DNA from: Bacillota bacterium
GTDB taxonomy: Bacteria; Bacillota; Limnochordia; Darwinibacteriales; DTU012
NCBI GenBank assembly: GCA_012521805.1
Contig: JAAYLQ010000157.1
Coordinates: 1 to 19,067, forward strand
Direction of reading: 5' to 3'
Length of the DNA: 19,067 nt
In this document: one piece after another, positions 13,693-19,067 of the stretch
Layout of the letters: each line of letters begins with the position of its first letter
Position numbering within the stretch: position 1 is the stretch's first letter
The notes under the pieces: generated by a model
Seen by the model: the letters and a program-made list of their open reading frames with translations, nothing else
What the model was told of the DNA's origin: nothing
Databases searched by the model: none
Made by a program: the position numbers and the translations under genes

Positions 13693-15771
13693 ATGGAACG
13701 GATCGAACCAAGTGCGCACAATTACCGTTTAGTTCCGCTGGAAGTGAAGCGGAAGCGCCGAAGCCGAATTCGGCCGGTTTCTCTATCGTTAAAAGTACCC
13801 TGGATGTTGATCCTGATTGGATTCTTCTTAGCGCGGGCTCAGTTATTGGACGAGCTGATGCCCTTTGGTGCTGCGTTTCTAGCAGCAGTTTACCGTAGTC
13901 CCAGGCCTCGGCCTTGGTGGGCGCTTTTAAGCATTGGTTTAGGTTACGCTTCCTTGACAACACCAGATCATACGTTATTCCCCTATTATGCTGCGGCGCT
14001 GCTGATCTAGCTGGTTGGACGCAATCAGTCCTTAAGACAGAAAAACGGCTACTGGGTTTTCTGGCTTTTTGTCAGTTTTTTGGTGGTAAAAGCGCCCCTA
14101 ACGTTTCGCCTGCTTGGGGTCAGCTATCCCATGATCTGGATCACCGCTGTGTGCGAAGGACTGATCGCTGTAGCTGCTTACAGCATGTTTTCGACAGTTG
14201 TCAGCAAAAAGCGCAGCTATGCCCTTGATACCAAAGAGTTTCAAGCTGGTCTGCTGTTAACCGCCATCTATTTAGGTTCCGATCTGCTGATCGGTCAGCT
14301 GTCCCTGCGGCTGATAATCATGTTCTACCTGATCTTGGCTGCTGCCCGGATTGGGGGAGCTTCCCTTGCTTTTATGGTTGGTCCCCTCTTTGCCCTGATC
14401 AGCTTATTGGTTAGGCTGCCGGTGGAAACTGCTGTCTTAGTAACAGCAGTAGCGGTAATTAGTGGTTTTCTAGCAAAGGTGCCTTTCGGTTTGTATTTGG
14501 CAGGTATTTCCGCCAGTCTGCTCGCATTCGGCGTGCCGATAGTTTCGGAGACGGTGGAACATATTTTGATGCTGTTGATAGCATCAACAGCTGTTTATCT
14601 GACCCCGGACCAGCACCTGCGGCAGCTGGGTCGCTTCATTCCCGGGACAAGCCACCATGCCAATCGGCAGGCTTCCCACGCTGTCAGAGCTCAGCAGATC
14701 CTGGAAGAACGGGTGGATCAGTTTTCAGAAGTTTTTTATGAGTTAGCCAAAGTGCTGGAGGGCAGCAGATTTATTTCCCAACAGCTGCACAGTATTGCCC
14801 TGGTGGTTGCTCAGTTAGGAACTGAATTGAGCACTCAAGTAGAATTTGCTGAAGCGGTAGAGGATAAATTGTGGCAGGATCTTGATTCGTCAGAGCTTGA
14901 TGAATTGACTGTTCTGCACTCAAATGGGACTTATTCTGTGGTTGGCAGGCGCCTCAGCCGCTGTGGCGAAAATTGGTGCAATCAGGTGGCTCAGGCCTGC
15001 TCCAATCTCCTCGGTCAAAGTTTTACTGTAGCGAAACGGGACTGTGTCACCACAGGAAAATGTGGATTTGACATTTCCAATCAGGCACGGTATGTTGTAG
15101 ATGTAAAGACTGCTAAAATTGCCCAAGGACGAGTTTCCGGAGATAACAATGCTATTTTTAATTTATCAACTAATCGAGTTGGCCTGTTAATCAGTGATGG
15201 AATGGGTACAGGTGAGCGGGCTGCCAGCGACAGTTTGGCAACAATTAAACTGCTGGAAAAGATGCTCCAGGCTGGTTATGATCCGGATCTAGCGGTTAAG
15301 GTGATCAATCAGACCTTATTAGCCCGGAGCACGAGCGATTCTTTCGCGACTATAGATTTTGTAGTGACCGATCTGGAATCAGGCCAGCTGGAATTTGTCA
15401 AAATTGGTGCTGCCCCCAGCTTTATTAAGCGGGGCAGGAATATTGAAGTGATTCAAAACCATGCTCTGCCAATCGGTATTCTCAATCATGTTGAAGTAGA
15501 ACCGGAACGACGCCTGTTATATGAAGGTGAGTACTTGATTATGATTACCGATGGAGTGCTGGAGTTTCAGCGAGATGTGGTCAATAAGGAGCAGTGGCTG
15601 TGCAATATTCTGCGGCGGGTTGACGATAATATCGGCTGTCAGGAATTGGCCAACTTACTGCTGCTTCAGAGCATTGAAGCTGCAGATGGAGCAATCTCAG
15701 ATGACATGATGGTGTTAGTTGCGAAGTTGGTCCGCCGCGATCCGGAAATTCATCCTTATCAAAGGAGTTAA
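13693..15771 (+). pseudogene. spoIIE: Stage II sporulation protein E, interrupted by in-frame TAG
   Basis: SpoIIE is a membrane PP2C phosphatase that dephosphorylates SpoIIAA and so activates sigma-F in the forespore. ATG 13693 has GGGGGA at 13680-13685; the in-frame ATG 13657 overlaps the promoter -10. The frame is open for 692 codons except codon 106, a TAG at 14008-14010. Before it are a basic cytosolic start and about three membrane helices; after it the helices continue to about codon 310. A linker follows, then a PP2C domain with ISDGMGTGERAASDS (D502), KIGAAPSFIKRG, ALPIGIL, TDGVLE (D620) and DDMMV (D670-D671). Length is below the roughly 820 of B. subtilis. Restart at TTG 14080 would give 563 residues but has no ribosome site. 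It may be a nonsense mutant, a sequence error or a readthrough gene. tilS follows after five bases. Confidence 0.85.
14008..14010 (+). other. In-frame amber codon inside spoIIE
   Basis: Codons read CTG ATC TAG CTG GTT GGA. The frame is unchanged on both sides, so it is a substitution-type interruption and not an indel. One-base changes from TTG, TGG, CAG, GAG, TAT or TAC could create it; Leu, Trp or Tyr would suit the membrane setting. Confidence 0.95.
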
Positions 15772-15776
15772 TTGGA

Positions 15777-17165
15777 GTGAGTGTTGATCTGCTCTCGGAA
15801 TTTAGCGCTAATATCCAGGCCCAGCAGCTGCTGAAACCTTCTGATCGAGTTTTAGTGGCTGTCAGCAGTGGGCCTGATTCTATGGCCTTATTGCATTTAC
15901 TGCACCGGATGGCTAGCGTTGAATTGGGAATTTTTCATCTCAACCACCAGCTGCGTCCTGAGGCAGATGAGGAAGCGGAATATGTGGCGGCATTAGGCCG
16001 ACAGCTGGGGCTACCGGTATATGTCTATCAGTACGATGTTAACCGCTACTGCAAAGAACAGCAGCTGTCGGTGGAGGCTGGTGCTCGGGAAGTGCGCTAT
16101 CGGCTGATGCAGGACTGCCTGGAAAAACATGGCTATACTAAGATTGCCCTTGGGCATCATAAAGATGATCAGGCAGAAACTGTGCTGCTGCATCTGATCC
16201 GCGGTACTGGCTTAGCTGGCCTAGGAGGAATGAAACCGATTCGAGACTGCTACATTCGCCCGCTTCTGCCGTTTACCCGCAGGCAGATTATCTCCTACTG
16301 CGATGCTTTTCAGATTACCTATTATCATGACCAGACCAATTTCAGCACGGAATACGGCCGCAACAAACTGCGCTTAGAGTTAATTCCCCTGATCGAAGCG
16401 GAGTACAATCCCAAATTCAGTCAGCACTTGGTTCAGTTAGCAGAAATTGCCCGGGCTGATGATGAGGAATTAGCAGCCCAAACCCACCAACTAATGCGAA
16501 AGCTTACCTTTGAGCAGTATGGGGTGCTGATGCTGCGGCGCAGTCAATTTCAAGAGCTGTCCCCAGCTTTTCAGCGCCGAGTGCTCCAGAGCTGTATTGC
16601 TCAGGCACGGAGAAGTGTGCAGTGGGTTGCCTTTAATCAGGCAGAAAGACTGCGGCAATTAATTTTGGAGCAGAGTCATTTTACCTTTGAATTACCCTTA
16701 TTAACTGTGATTGGAGAGCCGAAGAATATAGTGTTTGGCAGACCTCGATTTTCCAATTGGGATCAGCAGGAGCTGCCTGTTCCCGGTGAAATTAGAGCAG
16801 GACACTATCATATAAAAACTGAAGTTTTCCTGTGCAACCAGGATTATGTTCCAAGTGAAGTCGGAGAAGATTTTGATCTAGAACAGCTGCGCCTGCCTTT
16901 AATTTTACGCCGGCGGCAGCCGGGAGATAGAATGCAGGTTTTTGGCCAAACAGGCAGCAAGAAAGTGAAAGATCTGCTGATTGATGCCAAAGTGCCTCAG
17001 TATCTACGGGATCAAATTCCCCTGATTTGTGATCAAGATCATATTATTTGGCTGGGCGGCATCAGAAGAAGCGAAAAAGGACGGATCACCTCTACTTCCA
17101 GGAAAATTTTACGGATTATCTTCGAGGTTGTGAAAGATTGCCATCATGATCAGCCTATGTTATAA
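15777..17165 (+). CDS. tilS: tRNA(Ile)-lysidine synthase
   Basis: A 462-residue ATP-dependent enzyme that attaches lysine to C34 of the CAU-anticodon isoleucine tRNA, changing it from AUG to AUA reading. The N-type ATP pyrophosphatase PP-loop is SSGPDS (30-35), with Ser where most members have Gly. LGHHKDDQAET (125-135) and the RNKLR segment (195-199) are family hallmarks. The C-terminal TilS domain is present (LILRRRQPGDRMQ, KKVKDLLIDAKVP, WLGGIRRSE). Length fits the long Firmicute form. GTG 15777 follows AAAGGAG (15761-15767) in the end of spoIIE, with a five-base gap, so it is co-transcribed and maybe translationally coupled. A polar effect from the spoIIE stop is possible, although the gene is normally essential, so another promoter may serve it. 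Confidence 0.96.
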   Translation: MSVDLLSEFSANIQAQQLLKPSDRVLVAVSSGPDSMALLHLLHRMASVELGIFHLNHQLRPEADEEAEYVAALGRQLGLPVYVYQYDVNRYCKEQQLSVEAGAREVRYRLMQDCLEKHGYTKIALGHHKDDQAETVLLHLIRGTGLAGLGGMKPIRDCYIRPLLPFTRRQIISYCDAFQITYYHDQTNFSTEYGRNKLRLELIPLIEAEYNPKFSQHLVQLAEIARADDEELAAQTHQLMRKLTFEQYGVLMLRRSQFQELSPAFQRRVLQSCIAQARRSVQWVAFNQAERLRQLILEQSHFTFELPLLTVIGEPKNIVFGRPRFSNWDQQELPVPGEIRAGHYHIKTEVFLCNQDYVPSEVGEDFDLEQLRLPLILRRRQPGDRMQVFGQTGSKKVKDLLIDAKVPQYLRDQIPLICDQDHIIWLGGIRRSEKGRITSTSRKILRIIFEVVKDCHHDQPML

Positions 17166-17166
17166 T
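17138..17166 (+). promoter_or_regulatory. Strong promoter of ftsH inside the tilS 3' end
   Basis: TTGCCA (17138-17143, 5 of 6), a 17-base spacer, then TGT-TATAAT (17161-17166) with extended -10. The tilS stop codon TAA (17163-17165) lies inside the -10 hexamer. ftsH therefore can be expressed without spoIIE/tilS. Confidence 0.8.
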
Positions 17167-17223
17167 AGAATGACATGAGTAGTGTCAAAGCTGGAGTAGG
17201 GAGACTTGGAAGGAGGTCGTATT

Positions 17224-19067
17224 TTGCATAAATTTTTACGACAGATTAGTCTTTATTTGTTAATTACCATTATTCTTGTGATGGTTATTCAAGGCATGTA
17301 TCAATCTGTTGAACCTGTACAGCAGTTAACTTATAGTCAGTTAAACGCGTTAATTAGAAATAACCAAGTGCGTACTGCAGTTTTAATTGGTGATCAGAGT
17401 ATCCAGGGAACATTAAGAGACGGAACCAAATTTGAGTCAATGGTCCCGGTAGGAAAGATGGCAGAGGTCAGTGACCTACTCATTGAGCAGAATGTTGATA
17501 TCGAAGCCCAGGCTCCCCAGGGTACTTCTTGGTGGGTTGCCTTACTGCCCAATATTATTACCTTAATTATTTTTGTCGGTATTTGGCTGTTTATTCTCAA
17601 TCAGATGCAGGGCGGCAATAATCGGGCGATGTCATTTGGCAAAAGCCGCGCCAGACTGCATACTGAAGATAAAACCCGGGTTACTTTTAACGAAGTAGCC
17701 GGAGTTGACGAAGCTAAGCAGGAACTTGTTGAGATTGTTGAATTTCTCAAACAGCCTAAGAAATTTGCTGATTTAGGAGCCAAAATTCCTAAAGGCGTGT
17801 TGTTAGTAGGACCGCCTGGAACAGGGAAAACTCTGTTAGCAAGGGCTGTTGCTGGTGAGGCTGGAGTGCCGTTTTTCAGCATCAGTGGTTCAGAGTTCGT
17901 TGAGATGTTCGTGGGTGTGGGTGCTTCGCGGGTGCGCGATTTATTCGACACAGCCAAGAAAAACGCCCCTTGTCTGATTTTTATCGATGAATTAGATGCT
18001 GTCGGCAGACAGCGGGGCGCCGGTTTAGGCGGAGGACATGATGAGCGGGAGCAGACCCTCAACCAGCTGTTGGTTGAAATGGATGGATTTGAAACAAACT
18101 CTGGAATCATTGTAATGGCAGCAACAAACCGAGCTGACATTTTGGATCCAGCCCTGCTGCGTCCGGGACGCTTCGACCGCAAGGTAGTAGTTGATCGTCC
18201 AGATCTGATCGGCCGCGAAGAAATTCTCAAGATTCACGCCCGCAATAAGCCGCTCCACGGCGTAGATTTGAAGGTGTTAGCAAGGCGGACACCAGGGTTC
18301 GCTGGTGCGGATCTGGAAAACTTACTCAATGAGGCGGCAATCTTAGCTGCCCGCAAGGGACAGAAGAAGATTACAATGCTGGAATGTGAAGAAGCGATCG
18401 ACCGGGTGGTTATGGGTCCGGAAAAGAAAAACCGAGTGCTTACCGAAGAAGATTTGGAAGTATTTGCCTATCATGAAGCAGGACACGCAGTAGTGTCCTA
18501 CTATCTGCCCCATTCAGATCCGGTCCACAAGGTCAGCATTATCGGCCGCGGTCATGCTGGCGGCTATACCATGTATCTGCCAGAAAATGAGCGCTACGTA
18601 ATGACCAAGTCGAAACTGCTGGATGAGTTAACCAACATGCTTGGTGGTCGCGCTGCAGAAATTTTGGCGTTTAATGAGGTCAGCACAGGCGCGCAAAATG
18701 ATCTGGAACGTGTTACAAGGATCGCGCGTAAGATGGTAATGGAGTGGGGAATGAGTGAAAAACTTGGACCGCTGACTTTCGGTCACCCCGGTGGGGAAGA
18801 TCTGGTGTTCCTAGGTCGGGATATCTCCCGGGACCGCAACTTCAGTGAAGAGGTTGCAGCTACCATCGACAGCGAAGTTCGGGGAATAGTTGAAGGCTGC
18901 TATCAAAGGGCACTTGACGTTTTAAGTGAACATCGGGATCGCTTAGATGCAGTGGTTGCAGTACTCAAGGAGAAAGAAACTATCAACCGCGAGGAGTTCC
19001 TGGCGATTATGGAAGGCAGAGAGCTGCCTGATGCAGAGGCTGAATCTGCTGGGGAACAAGCAGGAAA
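17224..19067 (+). CDS. ftsH: ATP-dependent zinc metalloprotease FtsH, 3' end cut
   Basis: 614 codons are present and the frame is still open at the window end, close to the usual length of 610-650. FtsH is a hexameric membrane AAA+ protease that degrades misfolded membrane proteins and some regulators. Two membrane helices (about 9-25 and 104-125) flank an extracytoplasmic region. The AAA module has Walker A GPPGTGKT (196-203), Walker B with IDELDA (D255, E256), and the second region of homology with ATNRAD and RPGRFDRKV. The peptidase has HEAGH (417-421) and the third zinc ligand in GAQNDLE (D493). TTG 17224 is the start: AAGGAGGT (17210-17217) lies six bases upstream and the coding begins MHKFLRQISLYLL. 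In many Firmicutes hpt separates tilS from ftsH; here only 58 bases do. Confidence 0.97.
   Translation, partial: MHKFLRQISLYLLITIILVMVIQGMYQSVEPVQQLTYSQLNALIRNNQVRTAVLIGDQSIQGTLRDGTKFESMVPVGKMAEVSDLLIEQNVDIEAQAPQGTSWWVALLPNIITLIIFVGIWLFILNQMQGGNNRAMSFGKSRARLHTEDKTRVTFNEVAGVDEAKQELVEIVEFLKQPKKFADLGAKIPKGVLLVGPPGTGKTLLARAVAGEAGVPFFSISGSEFVEMFVGVGASRVRDLFDTAKKNAPCLIFIDELDAVGRQRGAGLGGGHDEREQTLNQLLVEMDGFETNSGIIVMAATNRADILDPALLRPGRFDRKVVVDRPDLIGREEILKIHARNKPLHGVDLKVLARRTPGFAGADLENLLNEAAILAARKGQKKITMLECEEAIDRVVMGPEKKNRVLTEEDLEVFAYHEAGHAVVSYYLPHSDPVHKVSIIGRGHAGGYTMYLPENERYVMTKSKLLDELTNMLGGRAAEILAFNEVSTGAQNDLERVTRIARKMVMEWGMSEKLGPLTFGHPGGEDLVFLGRDISRDRNFSEEVAATIDSEVRGIVEGCYQRALDVLSEHRDRLDAVVAVLKEKETINREEFLAIMEGRELPDAEAESAGEQAG

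Noticed and set aside
14008..14010. Pyrrolysine or wholesale TAG recoding
   Set aside because: TAG is the natural stop for four other genes here, SpoIIE is not a known pyrrolysine protein, and no amber-reading tRNA is in the window; kept only as a thing to check.
14080..15771. Independent 563-codon gene starting at TTG 14080
   Set aside because: No ribosome site precedes this TTG and the same reading frame continues upstream to the TAG and beyond, so it is the body of spoIIE.
17601..18230. 209-codon minus-strand frame opposite ftsH
   Set aside because: Low-complexity Ser/Arg/Pro/Thr composition typical of an antisense shadow; ftsH covers the region with all motifs.

Overview
The window looks like chromosome from a spore-forming Firmicute (Clostridia- or Limnochordia-like; I cannot name a genus). 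Reasons: strong AAGGAGG-type ribosome sites, many GTG/TTG starts, tRNA genes with encoded CCA, rho-independent terminators, consensus sigma-A promoters, and the block tRNA-Met / spoIIE / tilS / ftsH, which matches the Bacillus subtilis chromosome order apart from missing small genes and hpt. Base composition is even and I see no insertion sequence, phage, integrase or CRISPR array. This is core chromosome, not an island.

Layout. 1-143 (minus): start of a double zinc-ribbon protein, cut by the window edge. 272-3000 (plus): promoter, MATE exporter, uridine-kinase-like P-loop protein and a small lipoprotein, ending in a terminator that overlaps the last stop codon. 3003-4176: M29 aminopeptidase with its own promoter. 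4182-4912: a seven-tRNA operon (Gly, Thr, Leu, Asp, Gln, Phe, Glu) with consensus promoter and terminator. 4911-6531 (minus): murB and an M23-family lipoprotein, both cell-wall genes, separated by a terminator. 6681-9903 (plus): secreted two-domain protein, PfkB-type kinase and trpB, closely spaced. 9998-11083 (plus): FMN-binding membrane protein, 56-residue Cys protein and an RseC-like protein, a probable redox group. 11046-13383 (minus): MFS exporter and aroC. 13452-13616: tRNA-Met with promoter and terminator. 13628-19067: spoIIE, tilS and ftsH (ftsH runs off the end).

The most notable point is spoIIE. One reading frame runs from 13693 to 15771 and encodes the membrane part plus an intact PP2C phosphatase, but codon 106 (14008-14010) is an in-frame TAG. 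There is no frameshift and no other damage, and the promoter region still carries a Spo0A-type box with the unusual 21-bp spacing. TAG ends four other genes here, so general recoding is unlikely. The choices are a very recent nonsense mutation, a sequence error, or readthrough.

The rest is mainly housekeeping: translation (tRNAs, TilS), cell wall (MurB, M23), aromatic biosynthesis (TrpB, AroC), proteolysis (M29, FtsH) and export (MATE, MFS). I found no clear new defence or biosynthetic system. The least understood parts are the 6681-8653 gene pair and the FMN / Cys-protein / RseC trio.
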